Assembly: GCA_020226215.1 (NCBI GenBank)
Contig: CM035232.1
Location: 12,746,316 to 12,810,315, forward strand
Length of the DNA: 64,000 nt
DNA from: Sindora glabra
Lineage: Eukaryota; Streptophyta; Magnoliopsida; Fabales; Fabaceae
Reading direction: 5' to 3'
The notes below the pieces were generated by a model. The model was given only the letters and a program-made list of their open reading frames with translations. It was not told the origin of the DNA and ran no database searches. How positions within the stretch are numbered: the stretch's first letter is position 1; the number at the start of each line of letters is the position of its first letter. This document shows positions 1 to 12,300 of the stretch, in pieces. The position numbers were made by a program, and so were the translations under genes.

Positions 1-12
1 ATGTTGATGTAG

Positions 13-528
13 ATTGTGGAGAGAGAGGCTGAATATGGGGGAAAGCTTGGGGACCTGGATTCCTATGAGATTGAAGGTGGTGAGACAAAATCAGAAGTGC
101 TTCAGAATCTGGCTGAGTTCCAGTTTTTTTGTGTGAGTATAGCTTTAAAGAGTTTTGCTTCAGAATCTGGCTGAGTTCCGGTTTTCTTTTCTTTTTTCTT
201 TTTTTTGGTGTGTGTGTGTGTGTGAGTTCTTGAATCTTGATCCTCAAACTCTGCCGTTGCCCTTATTTTTTCCCTTGTTAACGCTTTTGATTCAGAAAAA
301 TTGTGTTGGCACCTTTATGTTTTCAAGCTAAAATCTTCTGCTGGTGGAAGCAATGCCCTTCGTGATGAAGCTTCTATGACTTGCTAAGGATAATATCAAT
401 GGATTTTTCAGGTCTTGTTCAATGCGGTATTGGAGAATGCTTGCAGTGAGCAAGGAGCAAGGATGTCTGCAGTGGACAGCTCTAGCAGAAATGCAGGAGA
501 GATGCTTGACCGTCTAACCCTCACCTAT

Positions 529-561
<33 letters not shown>

Positions 562-819
562 TCCCCTCACCCCCTTCCACTCCCTCCCTCCCTTTCTTCT
601 GTTTAATTTATGCACGCGAATGTACTGAAGCACGTGTCTGTGCAGCACACAGGCATTAAGTCTTAATTGAAACGTAAAGTATCCTCAGCTACAGCCTATT
701 TATATATCTTTCCTAGATAACTGATTGATCTCTGTTCTTTTTGTAATAGAACTCGTCAGGCATCAATTACCGCCGAATTGATTGAGATTATTTCCGGAGC
801 ATCAGCGCTGGAAGGTTGA
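13..819 (+). CDS. ATPC: ATP synthase gamma subunit, mitochondrial (3' end, last three exons)
   Basis: This is the C-terminal part of the F1 gamma subunit, the rotor shaft of mitochondrial ATP synthase, which turns inside the alpha3beta3 head and couples proton flow to ATP synthesis. Exons are 13-132, 412-533 and 750-819; all junctions are AG/GT and the reading frame is continuous across them (phases 0, 2). The protein contains LGDLDSYEIEGGET, then FNAVLENACSEQGARMSAVD and SSSRNAGEMLDRLTLTYNRT. It ends in ELIEIISGASALEG and TGA at 817-819. The asparagine/methionine-rich last helix is the most conserved gamma signature. It carries the plant mitochondrial form of this tail, not the chloroplast one. 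The first 12 bases are the end of an upstream intron; earlier exons lie outside the window. No lesion is visible. Identity is very sure; exon 13-132 is inferred from protein similarity and the acceptor AG at 11-12. Confidence 0.95.
98..185 (+). repeat. Partial duplication of an exon end inside the next intron
   Basis: About 30 bases at 98-128, the last coding bases of an ATP synthase gamma exon, recur at 156-185 with one clear change (ccag to ccgg). The second copy lies 58 bases downstream, inside the intron after the true donor at 133. It is followed by a T-rich stretch and a (GT)n run near 209-223 that offers further GT dinucleotides. Confidence 0.85.
534..562 (+). repeat. (CT)n microsatellite starting at a splice donor
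   Basis: The donor GT at 534-535 of the last ATP synthase gamma intron runs directly into about 13 CT dinucleotides and then a pyrimidine-rich tract. The donor therefore reads gtctct and lacks the usual gtaagt consensus. Confidence 0.85.
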
Positions 820-1175
820 TTTGTAGAAACATTTGCAGCCTATTTTGTGGTGTCGACTTAAGGATCATATCAGTGGGTTCATTTGAAATTGGTGCAAGAT
901 TTTGTGGACCATTTTGTTTAGCACGAGTAATAATTGCTCGTTCGAACTTCGAAGCCATATTTCTTGCATTGCTTGGCGTTTTGGAGTTGAGTTTTTATTC
1001 ATAATGATTAGGTGTTGTTTGACATTACTTGACTCATCGCAAGGGATTTCAGTTCTGATCCTGATGGGGAATCCTCAAACTTGTATTTATTTGGGTGTAT
1101 GGGGTTCAGAAGCCAGAACTCATCCAACTGTTGATGTATTTTCACTGAAACAATAAATCAGAGTACTTTACAGTC
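820..1175 (+). terminator. 3' UTR and polyadenylation signal of ATP synthase gamma
   Basis: Non-coding DNA follows the TGA. A canonical AATAAA lies at 1152-1157, in AT-rich surroundings typical of plant poly(A) regions. The exact cleavage site cannot be read from the sequence. Confidence 0.6.
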
Positions 1176-1781
1176 ACATTTTTATCTTTTGGTTAATTCT
1201 TCTCTTTTGTTAATTTCCCCCTTTTGCATCATTTATTTACGGAAAAAAATGCAAATTATCCTCTTTAATTTTGGAATAGTTGGATATTGCCTTTTCAACT
1301 TTAGAAATTTGGATTTTTTCACTAAGGGTTGATTTGGCTACATATTTTCTAGAATTCATTTCATTTCATTTTAAAAAAATAATTTCATTTCATTTGTAAA
1401 TAATTTTTTTTATTTGGAATAAGTTATATGAAATATGATTTCAATTTAATTTAAAATGAATTCCTTTATCTTAGAATTTTTTAAAAAATATGAAATTTAT
1501 TTCAAATATTGATATTTATTATATTATCCCTAGTTTAATATAACAGTCTAGTGTACTTAGAACAAAACTCGCATGGCAAATTTTCAGAGTGGCAAGTGCC
1601 TCTTACCTCCCATTTGGTCTTGTGTCCCCATTATTTTATACACAAACATGCACATAAATAATCAATTCTTCTCTCTTTGATGCATTTGCATTTTGCTGCA
1701 AGTTGAAACATCATGCTTATACCTCTCATTTGGTTTTACGTTCCCATTAACCAAAAGAAAAAATGGGTTTTGATTAAATAA
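1176..1781. other. Intergenic DNA, AT-rich, no gene seen
   Basis: No convincing reading frame. It holds short runs of ttcatttcattt-like sequence. A segment near 1600-1640 resembles the one ending just before 1782 (both contain catttggt followed by tccccatt or tcccatta). The 1720-1781 block recurs at 4358-4432. Confidence 0.6.
1720..1781 (+). repeat. Flanking direct repeat, left copy
   Basis: Sequence containing cctctcatttggttttacg and ttcccattaaccaaaagaaa abuts the left end of the candidate TIR element. A close copy lies 23-97 bases beyond the right end (4358-4432). The pair suggests a short duplication around the insertion or a composite insertion. Confidence 0.75.
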
Positions 1782-2171
1782 AGGATGGTTCTTTTATATC
1801 CAGACTAAAAGTCTGGGTATTAATACTCTTACTGACAAATTAATGAATAAATAACACTTATTTATTTATGAAAGAGGTTTCTAGGTAATTTATCTATTTA
1901 TAAATCTTACAATTTAAGGCTTAAATTTATTCTAATTTTATTTCTGCCCCAAATTTTTTTTATGAACTTATGGGTTTATAAAAATAAGTTAAACCCAAAT
2001 ATATTTTCCTATATAAATTTAAAGATTTAGAATTTATTTGACATATATATATATATATATATATGAAAATTTTCAAAACAAAAATTAAAATTTCAAAATA
2101 AATTTAAAAAGGAAAATGAAAACTAAAAGGTTTCATTATAATTTCAAATTCCTTCAATAACAAATAAATTT

Positions 2172-2500
2172 GAAAAATCAAATACATTAAGATTAATAAT
2201 GCTATTTTTTTAATACTATGCACCTCCATATATAAAATTAAGAAGTGCATATTTTTTATCAAAATAAAAAAATTCGTACATTTACTTTAATTATTTTCTA
2301 TTTTCATTTTCATTGAGAATAGAAAATTTACAGAAAAAATTTAACATTTAAAATTAAAAATACATTCATAGATAAAAAATTTTATTATCAAATTTTTTAA
2401 TATATTATATACATGATCTATCATTAATAATTTTAGTTCAATATAAATAATTTATATGCAGATCATATGTATTAATTATTGAATATATTTTATGGCCCAA
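2172..2500 (+). repeat. Internal direct repeat, copy A
   Basis: About 330 bp that match 3330-3658 in order and orientation. Shared landmarks include agaagtgcatatttttt, tcattgagaatagaaaattt and atgatctatcatt. No coding potential. Confidence 0.8.
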
Positions 2501-3329
2501 AAAAGGTAAAGGGAAATATATAACTTAAGTTTTCTTTTAAATTTATTATTTATTTCTCTTAATAAAATGTTGACTTAATTAACTTTCAAATTTTTTTGTA
2601 TATAAATCTAAAATATAAAAATATTTGAAGTATTTCAATTTAAATTTAAGAATTATACATTAAAAGTTAGGATTTGCATAATATATATATATTATATTTA
2701 ATTTTTGAAACAATATTTTTAGAATTGGTGCTTATATATATAATCTAATTTTATATGTTAGATTTTAAAAATAGTATGCAAGATTATGATTTTAATATTC
2801 TTCAAGAATAAATTTTAAAAAATAGATAAATAATTTTTAAATAATTTTTGATATTTTATTGTTTAAAAAATATTTTTATTTACATATATGAATAAAAATA
2901 CGTAAATAAAAATGTATTGGTTATATACATTTATGGATAAATAATTTATATACAAATACTTAGTTATAAATATTCATGGGTAAAAATGTATTGGTTATAT
3001 ACTTCATTGATAAATAGTTTATTCACGAATATTCAAAGTGATATAATAAAATTTTAAATTATTAATTTAAAATTATTTAATTATAACTATTTGTATATTA
3101 ATAAATGTGATTAAATTATTTTAATTTAATAATTTTTAAAATTATTAAATTATCTAAAGTTTTAAAATTTTAAAAATATCATAAATTCATCATATAAAAT
3201 TTAAAATTTAATTTTGAATTTCAATTTTAATATCTTACATGCTTCCTTAAGAAATAATAATGTTACTAATAACATTGTATTTAAATTATTAATTTTGAAA
3301 CTCTTCATCATTATCTAGATATTAAAAAC

Positions 3330-3658
3330 TTAAAAAATTAAATATATTAAGATCAATAATACTATCTTTTTAATATTATACACCTATGTATATAAAATTT
3401 AGAAGTGCATATTTTTCATCAAAATAAAATATTCGTGTATTTGCTTTAATTATTTTCATTTTTATTTTCATTGAGAATAGAAAATTTATAAAAAAATATT
3501 TAACATTTAAAATTAAAAATACATTCATAAGTAAAAAATTTTATTATAATTTATTTAATAAATTATATATATGATCTATCATTTATAATTTTATCTCAAT
3601 ATAAATAATTTATATGCAAATAACATATATTGGTTATTGAATATATTTTATAACCCAA
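3330..3658 (+). repeat. Internal direct repeat, copy B
   Basis: Second copy of the 2172-2500 unit, with scattered substitutions and small indels. Both copies lie inside the candidate TIR element. Confidence 0.8.
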
Positions 3659-4357
3659 TAAATTATTATACAAATCACTCTCAATCCAATAATATTGGCC
3701 TAATATTAATAATCAATTATAAAAGTTCATTTTAAATCATTACTAGAAATATAAATTTTAACACTGAAAATTTTATAAAAACTTAAAAAATTATTTCAAA
3801 AATTGTAATAAAATGACAAATTCATATTTAATGTGAAAAATATTTAAATAAATTGAGTATTAAATTTAAAAAAAATAATATTTCTATAATAAAAATTAAT
3901 TGATAATCATACTATTATATCTAAAAGTATAATGATGTAAAAAAATATTATTTCAATATTCCTCTTTAAAATATAAATCATTTACATGCTTTCTATTATA
4001 TTAAATGAGAAATTAAGTATTTGCTCTTTATTAAAAATTTAATTAATGCATTTTTATTTGTATGTTCAATAAAAAAAATTTAAAAATTATAAGAAATATA
4101 AAACTAGGCTTATCCATTACATTGGTGTACATATGGTCATTTTTGTAAAAAGTATAAAGTATGAGAGTGATAAAATTAATATTACATAAGTAATATTTAT
4201 TTTTTTAGTAAGTAGCCTATAAACTCATATCAATCATCCATTTTTTTATCTCTTAAATCTAACGGCTATTATATTGCTACTAAATCAAGGTATCTATACC
4301 TAGACTTTTAGTCTGCGTATAGTAGAATTATCCTTAAATAAATAAAGATATCAACAC

Positions 4358-4432
4358 ATCCTAACCTCTCATTTGGTCTTACGTTCCCATTAACTAAAAG
4401 AAAAAATGGGTTTTGATCAAATAAATAAAGAT
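4358..4432 (+). repeat. Flanking direct repeat, right copy
   Basis: Near-identical to 1720-1781: cctctcatttggtcttacg, then ttcccattaactaaaagaaa, then aaatgggttttgatcaaat. It differs at only a few positions. Confidence 0.75.
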
Positions 4433-4435
4433 ATT

Positions 4436-6400
4436 AGCTCCTCTTAGTCTTGAACAAGGCTGCAAATTTTTACATAAGATAACACACATCAATCACCAAC
4501 TTCAAGGACAGGTGCCAGTAACAATACAAGATATAGATATAAAAGTTGCATGGTACAGTTTAATAAAAGTGAAGTTTTATAAAAACTAATGCTTGATATG
4601 AGGGAAAAAAGGTCCTTCCTTAAGGAAGAAGGTTGTCATGGTAAACTTGTATAACTTGCTGCTAAGGCCAAAGCCATTGAAGATAAGGTATCATATAGCT
4701 TAGGACTGCAACAAGCAACTAGAATTACAGCATCTTCAACCAGCCCTTCAAGTAAAACTGAGATCCAACAAACATTATGCAAAAAACACTAATAAACCCT
4801 TTCACCTAATATTGCATAAAAAATACACAAGTTTATATATAATTTGATAGATCAGTGCTTCATCCATATATACAATAATAAAAGTTATTGCCAATTGTAA
4901 TTTTGACCCCATTTCTTTTAACACTTGTTCTGTATTCTAACTGAGAGTTGGAGATAATAATGATTCCCCTAAAACTTAATTAATTAGCAAAACTAACTAA
5001 AACTCTATAATTTGGTAGGGGTGACCATGGTCGGTTTTTATCGAGTTTTACTAAAATTCTTAATTGAATTGATAATGTCGAATTGGAAATTTTATCATCC
5101 GATTTTATGCATTTAAAAAATATAAACTGCCTTAAATCATTAAATTTAATTGTGTGCTAGCTCGAGTGAGTTTAATCGGGTTATTATAATTGCAAATCTG
5201 TAGTAAGAGATGCAGAAACAATAAAGTAAACTCAAACAAAATGTTGTAATTCACTTTTAAAAGAGCTTGAGAGTAGGATGCAGGGGTAAGAAGAAAGAGT
5301 TTTTTTAAAGGAATAAAAAAAGAGAGAAAAATGTGGCCTAAAATAATGAGTGAGGCTCATGAAAAGATAAAAGAGGTACTAATATTTAATTATAAAATGA
5401 GATGTGAGAGTTAGGTGAAGATCAGAAGTAAAACAGCCATGACTAGTCTGTTTGCACTACTATTTCGGTCGGTTTTGACTTTATTTGATTAATAAATTTT
5501 AAAATTATTTAAATTAAAATAAATCATTTTTAAAATATTTTTAATTCATTTTAAATTATTAAATTTATCAAATCATATTAAATCATATATTTAATTATCA
5601 GTTTGGTCGGATATATACGGATTTAGTTTTCATTCACTTGTAACAGAAAGTTCTTGCACACTATCATTTATTTTTGTGTCATTACATAAGTGGTGGTATA
5701 TTGCTATCTATCTATGAATTTAAGGGTTTTGCATTTGGCAAGTGGACAAATTTTAAAAACTTTAAATCTTGATTAAATTAAAGTTTTAATCTTTATAGTT
5801 TATCCTGATTTAAAATTGCTTCTTTATACTTTTTTCCCCCTTTTGTGATTAGATTTTTGAAGACTTCCGTCCACAAGTATTCAACATATCTAAAGTTTGT
5901 TGAGTTATGTAGTTATATTATGACAGAACAACGAAGAACTATTTATTAATATGGCAATTGTTACGGTTTGAAGAAAATATTCGAATAGATATGTTGGAAT
6001 TAAATCCACTGAAACAAAAAAATATACATGATTGGAATTATGATTTTTTATTCTCTTGATAATTTTTATGATCGCAGTTTTACTTACCTCATTTCTATGT
6101 TATGCTATAATTGGAAAAATTAATAATTTTTTATCATATTGAATAATTGCATGCAAAAATTACAAAGTTAATTATGGGAGGGGATTAATTACAAAGAAAA
6201 GTGTATGGATAAAATAACAAATTGAAGTAATTTGAAAGGATGAAAAGCTATTTTAACCTTAAATTTCATACAACATTCATCAAAACTTATAAATTTTTTT
6301 TCTATATTTATTTTATTATTAGTTATATTTATTAAAAATAATTCAAATTTATGTTAATCACAAATTTTATTTGTTAGGAAAATTTTCGTATGGTTAACCC
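4436..6400. other. Intergenic DNA with degraded repeats
   Basis: No supported gene. Around 5020-5060 and 5455-5640 there are scattered tcggtcggtttt-like and accatggtcggt motifs inside AT-rich sequence, as seen in old non-autonomous elements, but no convincing terminal repeats were found. 4590-4760 is less AT-rich and unassigned. Confidence 0.45.
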
Positions 6401-6769
6401 CAATAAGCCTAAGTTGGGCCCTAATAAACCATCTTGTAGTGTAGATGGGCCAAAATAGATCTCAGGAAGATTGGATCCGGACCTCACCTGGCCCAAGTAG
6501 ATCCAGTTCATGGGATCCTCAACCTCTACAGTTGTGAATGGAAGGTATCTCCCAACAGAGTTCGTTAGTTGGGAAGCATAATAGCAGAGACACGTAAGAG
6601 GGCTGCGGGCGCTTCCATCATTGGTGAAATTCACTGCCGCTCAACATTTGTACACTTTTCCTGTTAATAGATCTAAACCTTTTTTTTTCATGCCTTTTTT
6701 CCTCTATCAGTTGGGTTTGCTTTTCAATAAGGAATTGATTTTTCATTTTCAGATTTGCAGAAATTGTTC
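6401..6769 (+). promoter_or_regulatory. Promoter and 5' UTR region of PSP
   Basis: Three site-II-like TGGGCC motifs lie upstream of the start codon: 6415-6420 and 6446-6451 on the plus strand and 6490-6495 on the minus strand (GGCCCA). Such motifs are common in promoters of plant housekeeping genes. A possible acceptor, tttcattttcag at 6741-6752, lies 17 bases before the ATG and may end a 5' UTR intron. The transcription start is not determinable. Confidence 0.5.
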
Positions 6770-9383
6770 ATGGAAGGGTTGGTGAGATCAGGGATTAACC
6801 CAGCTTTTGCGTACAGTAGAAAGTCTCATTCTCATTTTCTTCGTAATTCTACACTACAGCTGAGGAAGAAGTCGTATGGAATTGGATTTGGGGTTATGAA
6901 GCAGTCTAATTCCTTCAAAGTGATTGCTGCTTCGATTCAACCAGCTGGGGGCTCAAAACTGGATCAGTTAAACAACACATTGCCTTCCAGAGGTTAAAAA
7001 CATTGTCTATGACTATCACTTTCAAAGTTATTATTTTTAAGATTCTAGGATCCTAATGTTGATCCTTGATTCCTTAATATGATAGAAATTCTTCAGCTCT
7101 GGAGAAATGCTGATGCTGTGTGCTTTGACGTCGATAGCACCGTGTGCGTGGATGAAGGTATTGATGAGCTCGCTGAATTCTGTGGAGCTGGAAAGGCCGT
7201 AGCTGAATGGACTGCTAGGTTGGATTTTTCAATTAGATTTTATTTGCGCTTTTGGTCAATTTTACATTTTCTTTTATGTGTGATCTGGGTATTGAACTTT
7301 TGTAGGGCAATGGGTGGTTCTGTTCCCTTCGAAGATGCCTTGGCTGCAAGGCTATCTTTGTTCCATCCCTCTCTGTCGCAAGTTCAGAATTTTCTTGAGC
7401 AGAGACCTCCAAGGTATAAGTGATTCTGTTAATTGTCTCTTGAACTTGTTGGCTTGAGCTGATATTCTATTAACAAAAATTGCTCGTTTTTTGTATGACC
7501 TTTTTGCCTCCAAGTTGTTCATAACTACCAAGAACTCACTACGCTACTCACTGGATTCTTTGCCAGACTGCCAATATTGCCGAAATGGAAATTTATTTAC
7601 GGATTTTTATATGACATACATTGGTGGTTATACAATATTTACGACTTGTGAAACTCTGCGATACTCAGATATAGTATTGGTTTTAAAAACATTAGCAATT
7701 CCTCCTACAATGAAGTAATGGTTGGTCACAAACCATTCTTTTTCGACAAGAGTGATCTATGAATAATTCAACATTATAGCATTTGTGTATTAGTTTCTTT
7801 CTATATCTCTTGCAAGCTCCACCAAAATTTCATTACAGCCATTGCAAGTAAATAACAACCATAGAAGGATATGAACTCGTAATTAAAGATAGCCAAATTG
7901 AAATTACTAATACTAATGTAGTTCCTTACATGGTCTATTTAAGTTACCAATAAAGTTCACTTAAGCGTTAAAAAACACTGAATAGTCATTAGTTAAAGTA
8001 TCATAAGGATCGTGTATGAGATAAACCTCTACTGTGTGTGTCAGGGGGGTAGTTCTATAAATATCTTCTTGTGTATTTTTGGTTTTTATTTGTGTGAATG
8101 CGTTGTTTTTTTGTAATTTCTATGTAATCATGCAGTGGAGACATCCCCCAAGCAATGTCCTGGATAGTGTAGTCCTGACAAACATTTATGATTCTGCTTC
8201 TAAATATGCAGGCTTTCCCCCGGAATTGAAGACTTAGTTGGGAAGCTAAAGGGCAGTCACAAACATGTTTATCTGATCTCTGGAGGCTTCCGTCAGATGA
8301 TCAATGTATGGAGAATAGCTAAAGTCAACGGTGTTTCATATTTGTTTCTTTTTGGACTCAAGGAGATATTCATTTGCTTAAAATAGTGTGACTTAGATAC
8401 ACTTACGCCACATGTGAGAACTAGTCCAACTAATTTTGATTCGCTCCCAGTGAATTGCTTGCTTTCCACAGCATGCCAGTGTCATTATTTTAGAAAATTC
8501 ACAGCTTTGCTTTTCATAGTTGTATAAAGAAGTTCTTCTATTTTATAGATGAATTAGATTCTCTATTTCCTAATTTTTAATTTCTAAGAGACCTTTTTTT
8601 TTTTAACATTATTATTATAAAGCCTGTTGCATCAGTCCTTGGGATTCCGCATGAAAGTATTTTTGCCAATCAACTGCTTTTCGGAAAATCTGGAGAGTTT
8701 CTGGGGTTTGATAAAAATGAGCCTACTTCAAGGAGTGGAGGAAAAGCAACTGCTGTGCAACAAGTCAGAAAGGTTAGACTTGTAACCGCCTGTTAAGTTT
8801 TACTTGCTAGTTACTACGGTACATTACCTGTAAAGCTGATCAGAACTGGTTTTCAGGCTCGTGGATACAAATCATTAGTTATGGTTGGGGATGGAGCAAC
8901 TGATCTTGAGGTAAGCAAAATCCTGTAAATTCCCAAGTAATGAGAATTATGGCCAAAACAAAAATGGAAAAAGAAAATTTCTGGCATATTTTACTTTCAA
9001 CTTTGGGTGCCTTGAGGGAGCTACTGAAGAACCTGTATAGTTGTCCATATTGCTTGAGATGCTTGCTAATCTGCCTCTGGAGCCAAAACAGCTTCTTGTT
9101 TTCACTGTCAAAAATGAAAAATCAATAATGATATTGATAGGGAGAAGCATTTTCCTTTGAATTAAATTTCTTGTGCAGATTTTTGGCCAAAAAATTGTTT
9201 TATCTGAAGTTGTCCTGATATATCATAGTAATGAGTTTGTTAAATTATCACATTTAGGCTCGTGGACCTGGTGGTGCCGATATGTTCATATGCTATGCGG
9301 GTGTCCAACTTCGAGAAGCTGTAGCTACAAAAGCTGATTGGCTAGTTTTTAATTTTGAAGACCTCACAAACTCGTTGGGCTAG
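6770..9383 (+). CDS. PSP: Phosphoserine phosphatase, chloroplastic
   Basis: Hydrolyses 3-phosphoserine to serine, the last step of the phosphorylated serine pathway in plastids. Seven coding exons: 6770-6992, 7086-7218, 7306-7413, 8212-8305, 8623-8772, 8857-8910 and 9258-9383. All have GT-AG introns and keep one frame, giving 295 residues, the size known for the plant enzyme. An N-terminal stretch of about 65 residues, rich in S, R and K, fits a chloroplast transit peptide. HAD-superfamily motifs are intact: motif I CFDVDSTVC (nucleophile Asp and acid/base Asp), motif II serine in YLISGGFRQM, the lysine in SGGKATAVQQ, and the Mg-binding GDGATDLEA. The start is the ATG at 6770; the upstream in-frame bases have no ATG. 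Exons 5-7 have a decayed second copy at 21.28-22.05 kb. No lesion; identity is very sure. Confidence 0.97.
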
Positions 9384-12300
9384 TATTTGTTGTTTTTCGT
9401 TTGGTTGTGTACTCTTGTGTGTAAGCATATATGATTTTTTATTTTAAATCAATTCACTAGGTTTTGCATAAGTCAAAAAACTTGAGGTAGGTTTTGACAA
9501 CATAGGTATAAGCATAGATGATTAGACGTCCAATTTATAAGATGACAAGGCCCTCTATTCTAAGAGTACTCTGCTGTTTGAGAAATGGATGTTTGATGAG
9601 TCCTTCTTTTCTCTAAATGCCATTAAATTTTCTTCTAAGCGAATCCAAATTTATTAAAACTTTTTTTTTTATTTCATTGATATTATAGTTTCTGTTTCTA
9701 ATATTATGTATTTGATTGAAATCATATTTGATACTAAAATGCAAATGAAATGAAATTGCAAGACATGAAAACATTTAGTACCACCATATTTTCCAAAAAA
9801 AAAAAAAATGATTTAACATGTAATCAGTCAATTATTTATGGAGTAGTAAACCTGCTTCTATTCTTTTATTTTGGGTTATAATGCAAAGTGAATGATTTAT
9901 AACTGAAGGAATAAAACAGGGTCACGAATGTTAGAACTGCAAACCTCCAAGTCTTAATGCAAAGCTCGTGCCCGTATCCAGTCAACCCAGCTAAAAGGTT
10001 ACAATAATGAAAAAAAATAAAAATAAAAATGCTAAAGACACAATGGAGTCACATCCATAGACATTTTGTAATAATTTTTTAAATTTAGATAGTAATTTTA
10101 AAAGTGAGAAACTTTCTTACATTCTTGTTATAAAATTATTATTTGAGTTAATAAAATTATTATCAAACATATATATGAGCATAATTCCCTCTGTTATATT
10201 TCTAGCAAAATTGCACAATTATCCATCAGGTTAGTTGTCATTGTTATTTTTTTTTTCGAGATACATAAATCAAATTCAACCAATCAAAATCCTAAATACA
10301 GGTTTGGTTATGTCGTTTTGGCTTTATAAACTTTCTTAAATCTTTAGGTCTCGAAGTGGGAATTACGAAACGTGAGTTATTGTACAAAGAACTCCATCAA
10401 GCGTGTAGCGTGATGATCTAGAGGACATGATGCAAAGATGGCAACTTATTCATGGGAATCAATTAAGAACAATCTCCGTAGTCCCCCACTGACTTCTTTT
10501 TCACAAGCGTAGATCACAATTAACATCGAGTGTTTGCAGTGGATTTTACTCTTTTGTCACAATTGTGTAATCTGTGCAATGGCGTAGTGATAGTAACACA
10601 CCACCATACATACTACCACACACATCTTTATCTCTATTGATTAGTTAATTTAAAAAAAGTTACTTATTTTGTTAAGAAATAATACTATAAATTATTTGTC
10701 AGTTATTAAGAAAATTACCATCAAATTATTATTAAATTTAAAAAAGTTATCAACAAATTTTAAAGATGATATTATTCATTAAAATGTCTGCAGTTGTGTC
10801 TATTGAAGCATGGAGGTATGTTTATCTAAGTAAATATCACCTGAAGAGAATCAAACTTGAGGACCACTCTTGTGGTTCAAGTAATAAAAAGTAGCCAGTT
10901 TGTTGCCACTTTCAACATCATTTCCCCCCGATCTTGCCGTTCACGTTGGAAACAATTTTTTATGGGCCGTTCTCAATTCATCTTGCTCTTCTGGCCAGTG
11001 GCCCTCAAGATGGACTCTAGTCATGTTGTCGTTGCTCCCCCAATCATAATGGAAGGGAAGGCCTAAGAGGTATCTTGAAAAGAACCAAAACAATTCAAGC
11101 AAGGTTTATTTGTTTGTTTTTTTTTTTTCCTTCCTTTTTAAGCATGTTAGTGATACATCAAAAAGGTAGAAACATTTTTTAATGGGCCCCGGTACAAAAT
11201 TAAATACATAAAAATATTAATGTTAAATCAAAATAGAATAAAGCTTGGAAGGGAAAAAATAAAATAAAAAGGAGATAAATGATTTAGGATGTGATTGGAT
11301 ATTTCTTTATTTTTATGTTTTTTGAAATTATTTTTAAAAAATATTTTTGAATTGAAGTAAAATAACAAATAAAAGACGGATGGTGTTACAAATAAAAAAT
11401 ATTTTATTTAATTATAAAATTGATATTAAAAATAAGAGATTTTTTTTAAAATATCTAAAAATTACTTTTCTATTTTTAATTTACACATGTGAAATTATAA
11501 CTTTTAAAAACAAATTATTAAATAAATTCTTCTATTTTTAAAAATAATAAACAAATAGATCCTTGTTCTCTAAATCCATTTACACATTACAAATAAACAA
11601 AAGTAATAACTTCAAACCGCCTGTCTTGCAAATCATGATGACAATAATTTACTTGCAATATCCATCGTTTTCCCGATTTTTAGAGATAAGATGGATGATG
11701 GTATTCTCTTCGTTAGGTTATCTGTATCTCTGGCCTTTTTGTAGAGTTTGTGGAGAAACAGACAGAACAAATTGTAAGGAAAAATAAAAAAATTATAAAC
11801 ATTTCGAAACATGGAGGTATAGAGGAAAAGCAAAAAATTCGCAAATAACATTTACTTTCTTCATAGCATATACACTGAAGGGGGATAATTGGATATGTAT
11901 AGCAAATCGTTTTATTAGTTTTATAAATCATGAATCATAAAACATGATTAATAATTTTTGTAAATGTAGTATAAAATATATGTACACTTATGACAAAAAA
12001 ATATATAAAATAATCACATTAATTAAAATAGAGACACTAATATAAATTATCTAGGTTTTTTAAGATTACTTACAAAGTTTCATAAATCTTAAACTAAATC
12101 TTCCTCATTGGAGTGAGGCTATTTAACTAAATTATTTAGCCTAAAAATTTATATTTAGTGATAATACCCTAAATTTCACATATTACATCTACTCAATTTG
12201 ACTCAAATCCCATCAGTCCAATTTAATTTATCCTACCTTCAATTTCCAAACCACTCAATTGAATCAACAAGTAAGCCCATATCTAATCAACACAATTAGG

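Larger units (their letters stand above)
1782..4335. mobile_element. Candidate TIR DNA element (non-autonomous), 2.55 kb
   Basis: The two ends are imperfect inverted repeats of about 46 bp. The left end (1782-1827) carries cagactaaaagtct followed by gggtat; the right end (4290-4335) carries atacctagacttttagtctg. The outermost bases are aaggat on the left and atcctt on the right. Both ends hold the near-palindrome agact-aaaa-agtct. TAAATAA flanks both sides as a possible 7-bp target duplication, but it is low complexity. The interior is extremely AT-rich, has no transposase ORF, and contains a 330-bp direct repeat. The superfamily cannot be assigned; a hAT- or MULE-like derivative is possible. 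Confidence 0.5.

Noticed and set aside
5020..5640. Possible hAT-type MITE with tcggtcggttt motifs
   Set aside because: No matching terminal inverted repeats or target duplications could be found; kept only as a note in the intergenic entry.
7491..7718. 75-codon frame in PSP intron 3
   Set aside because: Within an intron of a confirmed gene, starts with a non-ATG codon and has no recognisable domain.
10857..11066. 69-codon frame duplicated near 24606-24821
   Set aside because: The two copies of the segment do not preserve the same reading frame, so it looks non-coding.
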